Shown here piece after piece: positions 18,194 through 25,369 of a DNA stretch of 64,000 nucleotides. This DNA is from JACCTI01 sp963791565. GTDB taxonomy: Bacteria > Verrucomicrobiota > Verrucomicrobiia > Chthoniobacterales > UBA10450. Below the pieces are notes generated by a model. That model saw nothing but the letters and a program-made list of their open reading frames with translations. It ran no database searches and had not been told where the DNA came from. Each line of letters begins with the position of its first letter. Within the stretch, counting starts at the first letter, position 1. A program made the position numbers and the translations under genes. Location: NCBI GenBank assembly GCA_963791565.1, contig CAWBSX010000003.1, positions 310,001 to 374,000 of the forward strand, written 5' to 3'.

Positions 18194-18877
18194 TCAGGTT
18201 TCGAAGAAGATTATCAAGAGGCCGACGACGCCGAGGAGCGTTCCGATTATCCCGCTCTCAAATTTTTCCAGCGCCTCGAGTTTCACTTTCTGCACACCCA
18301 TCAGGGTAAGCCAGGTAAACAAAATCATTCCGGCTACGGTGCCGACCGAAAGAATCACCGTTAGTAAAATGAAACCACCCCAGCCATAGCGAACGCCGGA
18401 AGCGTAAATGGGCAGGAACGCTTCGCAGGGAGAAAAAGTAAGCAAGGCGAGCAGACTAGTGATGGCGGCTCGATCCGACGCAACGGTGTGATGATGTTCG
18501 TGTTCGACTCCGTCGTGAGCATGCGTGTGCTCGTGCTCGCAGAAAAGATGATGATGCGCGTGTCCCTTACCCGTGAACTGCCGATACAAATAAAAAGCGC
18601 CGAGAAGAATGAGCGCTGTCCCCGCGATGCGCGGAAACCAAACTCCGATATGTTCGTTCAAGACGATGCCGAACCACGCGATCAGCAAACCAAGCGCCGC
18701 GGTGAAGATGACATGCCCTGTCCCGGCCAGGGCCGTTACGCCTAGAGTGCGACTGTGATTCCAATGCTGCGCGCGCGCGGCCAGGACAAACGGCAGCCAG
18801 TGCGTCGGAATGGCCGCGTGAAAAAACGCCACACCGAACCCTGTAATCGCGATCGTGGTAAGGACGGCTTCGTTCAT
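18194..18877 (-). CDS. NicO/UreH-like metal transporter with histidine-rich loop
   Basis: 227-residue protein with about six membrane helices. The first (FHAAIPTHWLPFVLAARAQ) and second (GTGHVIFTAALGLLIAWFG) carry the HxxxxxHW and GH patterns of the nickel/cobalt permease and UreH/RcnA group. Between helices three and four is a cytoplasmic-type loop very rich in His and Glu/Asp (HAHHHLFCEHEHTHAHD followed by VEHEHHH), a likely metal sensor or buffer, as in RcnA. FSPCEAFLPIY in helix four is the second conserved site. Direction and metal are not certain; efflux of Ni/Co is the best guess. It is probably cotranscribed with bcp. Confidence 0.75.
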   Translation of the reverse strand: MNEAVLTTIAITGFGVAFFHAAIPTHWLPFVLAARAQHWNHSRTLGVTALAGTGHVIFTAALGLLIAWFGIVLNEHIGVWFPRIAGTALILLGAFYLYRQFTGKGHAHHHLFCEHEHTHAHDGVEHEHHHTVASDRAAITSLLALLTFSPCEAFLPIYASGVRYGWGGFILLTVILSVGTVAGMILFTWLTLMGVQKVKLEALEKFESGIIGTLLGVVGLLIIFFET

Positions 18878-18883
18878 CTACTG

Positions 18884-18957
18884 GTGCTCATACTCGGAAT
18901 CGTGATCGTAATCGAGAAGTCGTAATCGAGCACGAGCACGATCAGGAGTATGAGCAC
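18884..18957. repeat. Long imperfect inverted repeat with internal direct repeats
   Basis: Outer arms GTGCTCATACTC (18884-18895) and GAGTATGAGCAC (18946-18957) are perfect complements. Inside, ATCGTG (18899-18904) pairs with CACGAT (18936-18941), and CGTAATCGAG occurs twice (18906-18915 and 18921-18930). The element lies between the transporter start and tRNA-Pro, has low-complexity GAGCAC/CGTAATCG units, and looks like a repetitive extragenic palindrome rather than a terminator, since no T-run follows. Confidence 0.7.
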
Positions 18958-18973
18958 GAGAAAAGAAATCACA

Positions 18974-19047
18974 TCGGGCTGCAGGGATTTGAACCCTGGA
19001 CCTCCTGCACCCGAGGCAGGCGCTCTACCAAGCTGAGCCACAGCCCG
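18974..19047 (-). tRNA. tRNA-Pro (anticodon CGG)
   Basis: 74-nt cloverleaf on the minus strand starting CGGGCTG and ending CAGCCCG plus discriminator A. The D-arm GCTCAGCTTGGTAGAGC, the anticodon stem CCTGC/GCAGG with loop CTCGGGT (anticodon CGG) and the T-arm with GGTTCAAATCC are all present. The first pair is C1:G72, as expected for bacterial tRNA-Pro. The 3' CCA is not encoded. Confidence 0.96.
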
Positions 19048-19083
19048 TGATGTGATCTGCCGAAGCAGCAAAAAGGCAGCGCC

Positions 19084-19287
19084 TTATTCGCCTACTTCAT
19101 TCCGGCTGGCAAGCGCCTTCGCGCGAACAATCCGATTGACAGACTGACGCACCGCCGACAAGGTCTCAATTCCGTTTTCCGCGCCGATGATTGCCTCTGA
19201 GATTATTCCTCCTACTCTTCCAAGCGATTCGCCGGCCATTCTTCGGTTTCCCACGGACACTAACCGAGCCGTCCGTTCATTGCGCAC
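19084..19287 (-). CDS. Doubtful small open frame, divergent from rpoZ
   Basis: 67-codon open frame with no recognised family (contains VGGIISEAIIGAENGIETLSA and VNRIVRAKALASRNEVGE, in part). It starts two bases from the rpoZ start on the other strand and ends 36 bases before tRNA-Pro. The amphipathic helix-like composition is compatible with a real small protein, but there is no clear ribosome site and the region must also hold the rpoZ promoter. Treated as a low-confidence call. Confidence 0.22.
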   Translation of the reverse strand: MRNERTARLVSVGNRRMAGESLGRVGGIISEAIIGAENGIETLSAVRQSVNRIVRAKALASRNEVGE

Positions 19288-19288
19288 T

Positions 19289-19507
19289 ATGACCTCCCAA
19301 CTCCTGCAGGAAGCAGCCCAAGTGATCCCGAATCAACAACTCCTGATCAACGTCGTTTCCAAGAGGGTGCGCCAACTCGGGTTGGGACATCGCCCGCTCG
19401 TCGAAGCCACGCCGCGTTCCTCGCTCACCGACATCGCGTTGCGCGAAATCATTGCCGGCAAGCTGACCTACGAGCGAATCGTGGAAGCGCCCGCCGACGG
19501 CGCTTAA
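19289..19507 (+). CDS. rpoZ: RNA polymerase omega subunit
   Basis: 72-residue omega-like protein from ATG 19289 (MTSQLLQEA). The sequence NVVSKRVRQLGLGHRPLVE followed by ALREIIAGKLTYE matches the conserved omega core (binding near the C-terminus of beta-prime) and the usual small size. The open frame runs 34 codons further upstream, but those residues have no family character. smpB follows 37 bases later on the same strand. Confidence 0.8.
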   Translation: MTSQLLQEAAQVIPNQQLLINVVSKRVRQLGLGHRPLVEATPRSSLTDIALREIIAGKLTYERIVEAPADGA

Positions 19508-19544
19508 GTAGCGCAAGCTCTCAGGCTGCCGGATAGTTGCTGCG

Positions 19545-20006
19545 ATGGCCGCGGAAACTATTCTCAATCGCAAAGCGCTGCGGGATTTTCACATCCTCGA
19601 CCGCTATGAAGCGGGCATCGAGTTGAAAGGCAGCGAGGTCAAATCGATCCGCGCCGGCAAAGCGAACATCAGCGACGCATTCGCGCGCATCGAGAAGGGC
19701 CAGGCGTTTCTCTACAACGCCGATATCCAACCGTACGCGCAAGCGAGCCACGAAGTGCCGCCCGCAAAACGCGTGCGTCGTTTGCTCTTGCATCGTCAGG
19801 AAATCGACAAGCTTTACGGCGAGACCGCGATCGCCGGTCGCACACTCACGGTCCTGAAACTTTATTGGAAAAGCGGAAAGTTGAAGGCAGAGATTGGCGT
19901 TGCGACCGGAAAAGTCGCGCACGACAAGCGGCAGGATCTGAAGAAGCGCGCCACTGATCGCGAGACCGCGCGTGAAGTCGCGCGCTTCAATCGACGACAC
20001 GGTTAG
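19545..20006 (+). CDS. smpB: tmRNA-binding protein SmpB
   Basis: 153-residue SmpB, which delivers tmRNA to stalled ribosomes. Seen: LNRKALRDFHILDRYEAGIEL, GSEVKSIRAGKANISDAFARI, LHRQEIDKLYG, KLKAEIGVATGKVAHDKRQDLKKR and the basic tail DRETAREVARFNRRHG (in parts). Length and all blocks are normal. The tmRNA gene itself is not found in this window. Confidence 0.96.
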   Translation: MAAETILNRKALRDFHILDRYEAGIELKGSEVKSIRAGKANISDAFARIEKGQAFLYNADIQPYAQASHEVPPAKRVRRLLLHRQEIDKLYGETAIAGRTLTVLKLYWKSGKLKAEIGVATGKVAHDKRQDLKKRATDRETAREVARFNRRHG

Positions 20007-20040
20007 AGGCCAACGGCGCCCGCGCGAACGTATATGAAGT

Positions 20041-21078
20041 GTGAAGAAGACTCGCACTTTCGCTCTCGCTGCCGCTGGAACTGCCTTGGCGCTCTATGCA
20101 GTTCGTAAAGCCGCGCGCAGCAATTTTTCTTTTGCCGGCAAAGTCTGTCTCATCACCGGCGGCTCGCGTGGACTTGGATTGGTTCTGGCGCGACGAATCT
20201 GCGCGGAAGGCGGCCGTGTCGCGTTGCTCGCGCGCGATCTCGAGGAGTTGCGCCTGGCGCATGATGATTTGGTGCTGCGCGGCGGCGACGTTGTCGTTGT
20301 CCCGTGCGATTTGCTGCAACGCGATCAAATCGAAGAAGCGCTGCGCAAAGTCGCGGAACATTTCGGAGCGATCGATGTTCTGATTAACAACGCCGGCATC
20401 ATCGAAGTCGGCCCACTCGAACACATGTCGCGCGAAGATTTCGAGCGCGCCATGCAACTGCATTTGTGGGCGCCCTTCACACTCATGTGGGAAGTGATTC
20501 CGCAGATGCGCCGTCGCGGCGGCGGTCGCATCATCAACATTTCTTCCATCGGCGGCAAAATTGCAGTGCCCCATCTGGCCGCCTATTGCGCCAGCAAACA
20601 TGCGCTCGTTGGGTTATCCGATTCCATGCGCGCCGAACTCGCGCGCGATCGGATCTACGTCACCACCGTCGCGCCGGGAATGATGCGGACCGGTTCGCAT
20701 GTGAATGCAAAATTCAAAGGACAACACGCGGCGGAATTTGCCTGGTTCGCCATTTCAAATTCGACGCCGCTCATTTCCATCAGCGCCGACTCCGCCGCGA
20801 AACAAATCCTGGAAGCATCACGAAATCGTCGTCCCGAAATCACGCTCACCATGGCGGCGCGCGTCGCCATTATCGGGAACGCAATTTTTCCCAGCATTAC
20901 CGGACACATGATGACGCTGGCGAACCGCCTTCTTCCCGGCGCGACCGATTCGTCGGGTAATCAAGCGCGCTCCGGCGCAGAAAGCCGTTCGCGGAAAATG
21001 ACGCCGCGATGGTCGACCTCGTTAGCCGACGACGCCAGCGCGCAGAACAACGAAGCGGGCGCGAACGGTTCGCGCTGA
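20041..21078 (+). CDS. Short-chain dehydrogenase/reductase with N-terminal anchor
   Basis: 345-residue SDR. An N-terminal hydrophobic segment (RTFALAAAGTALALYAVRK) precedes the Rossmann fold: LITGGSRGLGLVLARR (TGxxxGxG), NNAGIIE, ISSIGGKIAVPHLAAYCASK with the catalytic Ser and the YxxxK pair, and VAPGMMRTGS. The substrate is unknown. The start is GTG at 20041; an overlapping ATG at 20034 is out of frame. The last 40 residues (Ser, Arg and Asn-rich) look untypical and may be a read-through of a decayed region, because the next stretch contains a gene remnant and a palindromic element. Confidence 0.85.
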   Translation: MKKTRTFALAAAGTALALYAVRKAARSNFSFAGKVCLITGGSRGLGLVLARRICAEGGRVALLARDLEELRLAHDDLVLRGGDVVVVPCDLLQRDQIEEALRKVAEHFGAIDVLINNAGIIEVGPLEHMSREDFERAMQLHLWAPFTLMWEVIPQMRRRGGGRIINISSIGGKIAVPHLAAYCASKHALVGLSDSMRAELARDRIYVTTVAPGMMRTGSHVNAKFKGQHAAEFAWFAISNSTPLISISADSAAKQILEASRNRRPEITLTMAARVAIIGNAIFPSITGHMMTLANRLLPGATDSSGNQARSGAESRSRKMTPRWSTSLADDASAQNNEAGANGSR

Positions 21079-21085
21079 GCGCGCG

Positions 21086-21174
21086 ATGGACGGGAAACGT
21101 CTATTTGTCGCGATCGATTTTCCCGGCATCGCTGGACCGCTCGGATCTCAGTACGCGCGTGAACTCGAGGTTCG
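21086..21174 (+). pseudogene. Remnant of an RNA 2',3'-cyclic phosphodiesterase (ThpR-like) N-terminus
   Basis: A frame starting at 21086 reads MDGKRLFVAIDFPGIAGPLG, which resembles the first strand of ThpR/LigT proteins (RLFVAIDLP). The homology stops after about 25 residues where the palindromic element at 21175-21251 begins; the frame beyond it has no family features and no HxT motif. I interpret this as the stub of a gene lost by deletion. The match is short, so chance is possible. Confidence 0.35.
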
Positions 21175-21251
21175 TTGTAGCGGGGTCCATGACCGCCGAA
21201 AATGCGCCATCTGGAATCCAAGCGTTCGGCGGTCACAGACCGCCGCTACAA
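21175..21251. repeat. 77-bp extragenic palindrome
   Basis: The outer 26-27 bases at each end are near-perfect inverted copies: TTGTAGCGG ... GACCGCCGAA on the left and TTCGGCGGTC ... CCGCTACAA on the right, with two or three mismatches, around a core of about 24 bases. Such CGGCGGTC/GACCGCCG palindromes look like a REP or MITE-type element. It is between the SDR gene and the convergent TPR gene. Confidence 0.7.
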
Positions 21252-21258
21252 AACAGAA

Positions 21259-21753
21259 TCAATCGAAGGCCGGTTCGACGCGTTCTTCTTCGCGCGGCAC
21301 GAGTTTGTTTCGTTCGATGATACGCGCGCAGGTGTTCCAGCGCAGAATGGTGTCGTCATTTCCTGGCGGACGAATCGCTTCCGCTTTTTCGTAGCAATCC
21401 ATCGCTTCGCGAAACAAATCGTAGGCCCAGGCGGCGGCGTGACCACCCTGCGCGAGTTTCGCTTTGGCGCGTCGCTCGGAAAGCAATCCGGAAAAATAAT
21501 GGCGCTCGTAGTCGCCCTTCAATTTGCCTAACAACTCCTTGGCTTGCGTGTCGCTCACGCCGTAGCCCTTCGAAAAACGATCGGTGACCGCGAGCAACAA
21601 GCTCGTGATGGCCTGCTGATTATCCGGCGCGATTTTCAATACATCGAGGCAGATGCTTTCCGCCTCGGCCGGTTCGTTGAGCAATCGATAACGCTCGGCC
21701 TTTTCCAATGCGGCCGGGATTCCTTCCTTCGTCAGCGTTTTCAGCTCAAACAT
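21259..21753 (-). CDS. TPR-like protein encoded downstream of sdhB
   Basis: 164-residue soluble helical protein with TPR-like spacing (IPAALEKAERYRLLNEPAEAESICL and AYDLFREAMDCYEKAEAIRPPGNDD, in part). No catalytic motif. It starts four bases after the sdhB stop on the same strand, so it is probably cotranscribed with sdhCAB; a link to that enzyme is inferred from position only. Its 3' end lies beside the palindromic element at 21175-21251. Confidence 0.75.
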   Translation of the reverse strand: MFELKTLTKEGIPAALEKAERYRLLNEPAEAESICLDVLKIAPDNQQAITSLLLAVTDRFSKGYGVSDTQAKELLGKLKGDYERHYFSGLLSERRAKAKLAQGGHAAAWAYDLFREAMDCYEKAEAIRPPGNDDTILRWNTCARIIERNKLVPREEERVEPAFD

Positions 21754-21757
21754 CTTT

Positions 21758-22507
21758 TCACTTTCGTCGCATTCGTCGCCAGAGCCAGCCTAACGGATCG
21801 TAAAATTCGTCGACCACGCGTTCCTTTAACGGAATGATGGCGTTGTCGGTGATCTGGATATTTTCCGGACAAACGTTGGTGCAGCATTTGGTGATGTTGC
21901 AATAACCGACGCCGTGGGCCTCGCGCAATTCCGGCACGCGATCTTCGATATCGAGCGGATGCATCTCCAGCGCCGCAACGTAAGTAAGGAAACGCGGGCC
22001 GATAAATTCGTCGTGCTTGTGATGATCGCGCAGCACGTGACAAACATCCTGGCAAAGAAAGCACTCGATGCATTTGCGGAATTCCTGCACCCGATCGATG
22101 TCCACCTGCTGCATTCGCCAGGTGCCGTCCGGCGCGTCGGGCGGGCGTGGCTTGAATTTCTTGATCCGCTTTTTTACGCGGTAATTCCATGAGACATCCG
22201 TGATCAAATCCTTCACCAACGGAAATGCCTTCATCGGCTCGATCGCGATCGGCTTCTCGTTAGGCAAATCGCTCAGCCGCGCCATGCACATCAGCTTGGG
22301 AATGCCGTTGATTTCCGCCGAACACGAACCGCACTTCCCCGCTTTGCAATTCCAGCGGCAGGCGAGATCACCCGCCTGCGTGCGCTGAATATCATGCACG
22401 GCATCGAGCACGACCATGCCCTCGGAACATTCCGCAGAGTAATTTTGAAACGCGCCGCCGTTCGTATCGCCGCGCCAGATTTTGAATTGAACGGTCTGCT
22501 CGCTCAC
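21758..22507 (-). CDS. sdhB: Succinate dehydrogenase/fumarate reductase iron-sulfur subunit
   Basis: 249-residue subunit passing electrons from FAD to quinone. Cluster ligands are visible: CRWNCKAGKCGSC with an adjoining CMA for the [2Fe-2S] cluster near residue 50-75, CIECFLCQDVC for the [4Fe-4S] cluster, and CNITKCCTNVCPENI for the [3Fe-4S] and [4Fe-4S] ligands. It overlaps sdhA by four bases. An exact motif copy encodes LPNEKP (22256-22265). Confidence 0.95.
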   Translation of the reverse strand: MSEQTVQFKIWRGDTNGGAFQNYSAECSEGMVVLDAVHDIQRTQAGDLACRWNCKAGKCGSCSAEINGIPKLMCMARLSDLPNEKPIAIEPMKAFPLVKDLITDVSWNYRVKKRIKKFKPRPPDAPDGTWRMQQVDIDRVQEFRKCIECFLCQDVCHVLRDHHKHDEFIGPRFLTYVAALEMHPLDIEDRVPELREAHGVGYCNITKCCTNVCPENIQITDNAIIPLKERVVDEFYDPLGWLWRRMRRK

Positions 22508-24315
22508 TTCATCTCCTCAATGATCTGCCGCAAATGATCCGGCATTTCCTTGAGCGGCTCCAATCGAATCTGCATCGAGCCGTCCTCGGCGCGCGAGATC
22601 ATCGTGTTCACTTTCGAGAAGCGTTCGTCTTTCTCCGGGAAATCTTCGCGGAACTGCGCGCCACGACTTTCCTTACGCTCCAGCGCCGCGCGTGTGACCG
22701 CCTCCGAAACCGTCAGGAGATTTTCCAGATCGAGAGCGGTATGCCATCCCGGGTTGAACTCGCGGTGTCCAACGACGGCGGCGCGACTCGCGCGTTCCTT
22801 CAGTTTCTGCAAGTGCTCGAGAGCGGATTTCATTTCCGCTTCGTTGCGCACGATTCCAACATTGTCTTGCATCACTTCCTGCAAATCCTTCTGCACTTCA
22901 TAAGGATTCTCGCTGCGATTCGACTCAAAAGGTTCAACAGCTTCGCGCGCCACGGCTTCGATTTTTGTCGAGTCGATTTCGCCTAACGAGTTCTCCTTGG
23001 CGAATTTCGCCGCGTATTCTCCCGCGCGTTTTCCGAAAACCAAAAGATCGGAAAGCGAATTTCCGCCGAGCCGATTCGCGCCGTTGATTCCGGCCGCGCA
23101 TTCGCCCGCTGCGAACAATCCGGGCACCCGGGACATTTGTGAGTCGGCATCCACGTGCACGCCACCCATCACGTAATGCGTGGTCGGGCCGACTTCCATC
23201 GGTTGTTCGGTAATGTCGATGTCGGCCAGTTGTTTGAACTGATGATACATGCTCGGCAGCTTGCGCTTGATGTGATCGGCTCCGTTCGCGACGCGTTTTT
23301 TTATCCAGGCGATGTCGAGATAAACGCCGCCGTGCGGACTGCCACGGCCTTCCTTGATCTCACGCACGATGCAACGGGCGACATGATCGCGCGTGAGTAA
23401 TTCCGGCGGACGCCGCGCGTTCTTGTCGCCCTGACAATAACGCCAGCCTTCTTCTTCGCTGTCGGCAGTCTGCGATCGATAATTTTCTGGAATGTCGTCG
23501 AACATGAATCGACGGCCTTCCTTGTTCGTGAGGATTCCGCCTTCACCGCGCACACCTTCCGTGACGAGAATTCCGCGCACGCTCGGAGGCCAAACCATTC
23601 CCGTCGGATGAAACTGCACGAATTCCATGTCGATCAGTTCCGCGCCCGCTCGGTAAGCGAGCGAATGTCCATCGCCGGTGTATTCCCAACTGTTGCTCGT
23701 GATTTTAAACGCGCGGCCGATGCCGCCGGTCGCGAGCACGATTGCTTTCGCCCGAAAAATTTTGAACCGACCGCGCTCACGTTCGTAACCGAATGCGCCG
23801 ACAGCGCGGCCAGCACTTGTCAGGATCGAGAGAATCGTGTGCTCCATGTAGACCTCGATTCCCTGATGGATTCCGTGATCCTGCAACGTGCGTATCATTT
23901 CCAAGCCGGTGCGATCTCCGACATGCGCGAGCCGCGGATAACGATGTCCGCCGAAATTCCGCTGCAGGATGCGGCCGTCTTTCGTGCGATCGAAAACTGC
24001 GCCCCATTTCTCCAGTTCGCGCACGCGATCCGGTGCTTCCTGCGCGTGCAACTCCGCCATGCGCCAATTGTTGACGTATTGACCACCGCGCATCGTGTCG
24101 GCGAAATGCACGCGCCAGTTATCGCGATCGTCGACATTCGCCAGCGCCGCCGCGATTCCGCCTTCGGCCATGACGGTGTGCGCTTTTCCGAGAAGTGATT
24201 TGCAAACCAACCCGACCGACACTCCCGCGGCGGAAGCTTCAATGGCTGCGCGCAATCCCGCGCCGCCGGCGCCGATGACAAGAACGTCGTGTTGGTGTGT
24301 TTCGTATTCGGGCAT
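22504..24315 (-). CDS. sdhA: Succinate dehydrogenase/fumarate reductase flavoprotein subunit
   Basis: 603-residue catalytic subunit. FAD-binding VLVIGAGGAGLRAAIEA is near residue 12; KAHTVMAEGGIAAAL contains the histidine that carries covalent FAD in this family. ATGGIGRAF, FVQFHPTGMVWPP, GVRGEGGILTNKEGRRFM, VGPTTHYVMGGVHVDADS and GINGANRLGGNSLSDLLVFG follow. The reaction direction (succinate oxidation or fumarate reduction) cannot be told from sequence alone; an aerobic TCA role is likely. Middle gene of the sdhC-sdhA-sdhB operon. Confidence 0.95.
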   Translation of the reverse strand: MPEYETHQHDVLVIGAGGAGLRAAIEASAAGVSVGLVCKSLLGKAHTVMAEGGIAAALANVDDRDNWRVHFADTMRGGQYVNNWRMAELHAQEAPDRVRELEKWGAVFDRTKDGRILQRNFGGHRYPRLAHVGDRTGLEMIRTLQDHGIHQGIEVYMEHTILSILTSAGRAVGAFGYERERGRFKIFRAKAIVLATGGIGRAFKITSNSWEYTGDGHSLAYRAGAELIDMEFVQFHPTGMVWPPSVRGILVTEGVRGEGGILTNKEGRRFMFDDIPENYRSQTADSEEEGWRYCQGDKNARRPPELLTRDHVARCIVREIKEGRGSPHGGVYLDIAWIKKRVANGADHIKRKLPSMYHQFKQLADIDITEQPMEVGPTTHYVMGGVHVDADSQMSRVPGLFAAGECAAGINGANRLGGNSLSDLLVFGKRAGEYAAKFAKENSLGEIDSTKIEAVAREAVEPFESNRSENPYEVQKDLQEVMQDNVGIVRNEAEMKSALEHLQKLKERASRAAVVGHREFNPGWHTALDLENLLTVSEAVTRAALERKESRGAQFREDFPEKDERFSKVNTMISRAEDGSMQIRLEPLKEMPDHLRQIIEEMK

Positions 24316-24324
24316 CGGGCGCGG

Positions 24325-25110
24325 CTAGAGCAGACGGAAGTCGTGCCAGATTCCCATCGAACACATCCTCACATAGAGGTCGGCAAACCCGACCCAGAAT
24401 AAACTGATCCACGCCCAGAGCTGGTGGCGTTGGTTCAAGCAGGTGACACAGCGATACGCCGGGAAGGTTGGCGATTTAGAAAGTTGATCGCGAAATCCGC
24501 CGATCAAGTGCCGCAGCGAATGACAGCCGAAAGTATATCCGGCGAGAAGCACGACATTGATCAGGAGAACGACGGTGCCAACTCCGATGCCGAATCCGTC
24601 CTGGAACCACATTGCTTTCCAGACATCGAAGCTGAGCAGGCCGATGAAGATGATAGCGAGATAAAGAAAATAACGATGCACGTTTTGCATGATGAGCGGG
24701 AAGGAACGCTCGCCGCGATAATGTTTGCGTGGTTCACCGACCGCGCAGGCGGGCGGATCAGCCCAGAGCGCTTTGTAATACGCGCCGCGGTAGTAATAAC
24801 AGGTCAGCCGCAATCCGCCTGGCGCCCACAAAATGAGAAGCGCGGGTGAAAACAAAAGCCAGCCCGGCCACCAAAGTGGTTTCGGCCCAAACCAACTATG
24901 CGGCGAACTGCCGAAAAGTTCCGGCGAATAAAAAGGCGAGAGATACGGGCCGTAATGATAATGCGCGCCCTGGAACGCCGCCCAGGTGGAGTAAATGATG
25001 AACGCGAGAAATCCGGCGGCCATCAGCGCCGACTTCTTCCACCAGACATCACTGCGCGTAGTCGCACCAAAAGAACGCGGTGGCGGCAGAGTAGCTTCAG
25101 CGGAATTCAT
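24325..25110 (-). CDS. sdhC: Succinate dehydrogenase membrane anchor (cytochrome b-like, single subunit)
   Basis: 261-residue membrane protein from ATG 25110 (MNSAEATLPPP), directly upstream of sdhA. About five hydrophobic helices: KSALMAAGFLAFIIYSTWA, WWPGWLLFSPALLILWAPGG, YFLYLAIIFIGLLSFDVW, GVGTVVLLINVVLLAGY and LWAWISLFWVGFADLYV. Conserved-looking histidines (QNVHRYF, CHSLRH, QRHQLW) could bind heme. It is annotated as the anchor by position and topology; no second anchor gene (sdhD) is present. The open frame continues upstream to 25413 but that part overlaps the NRPS gene on the other strand and has no membrane character. Confidence 0.82.
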   Translation of the reverse strand: MNSAEATLPPPRSFGATTRSDVWWKKSALMAAGFLAFIIYSTWAAFQGAHYHYGPYLSPFYSPELFGSSPHSWFGPKPLWWPGWLLFSPALLILWAPGGLRLTCYYYRGAYYKALWADPPACAVGEPRKHYRGERSFPLIMQNVHRYFLYLAIIFIGLLSFDVWKAMWFQDGFGIGVGTVVLLINVVLLAGYTFGCHSLRHLIGGFRDQLSKSPTFPAYRCVTCLNQRHQLWAWISLFWVGFADLYVRMCSMGIWHDFRLL

Positions 25111-25369
25111 TTGAGGCGAGGACGCAACGTGTTCATAACGGCTGCGAATTTCACGATCAAGTAAATCGATCGATTCACCGCCGCCATGCACGGACGCGAA
25201 TTGCACCTTCCCAAACGTTATGGAAATGCGGCAAACTACGCGCGTTTCCTCCCCGGGCATGAAAGATAGTCTCAACGAATCCCAGAATTTCCATTCGTCG
25301 TTCGTCGGCGAAGATAGAGCGGCGCCGAGAGGTGAAAGCTTGTCGTCGGATTCGCCCCCGCGTCCCGGA

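Noticed and set aside
18874..19071. Open frame covering tRNA-Pro and its flank
   Set aside because: The frame reads through the tRNA cloverleaf and the palindromic repeat; composition is non-coding.
21086..21394. 102-codon frame as a full gene
   Set aside because: Only the first 25 residues look family-like; the rest crosses a palindromic element and runs antisense into another gene.
25220..25369. First 50 codons of the longest NRPS frame
   Set aside because: No homology, no ribosome site, and it occupies the divergent promoter region with sdhC; kept only as an alternative start.
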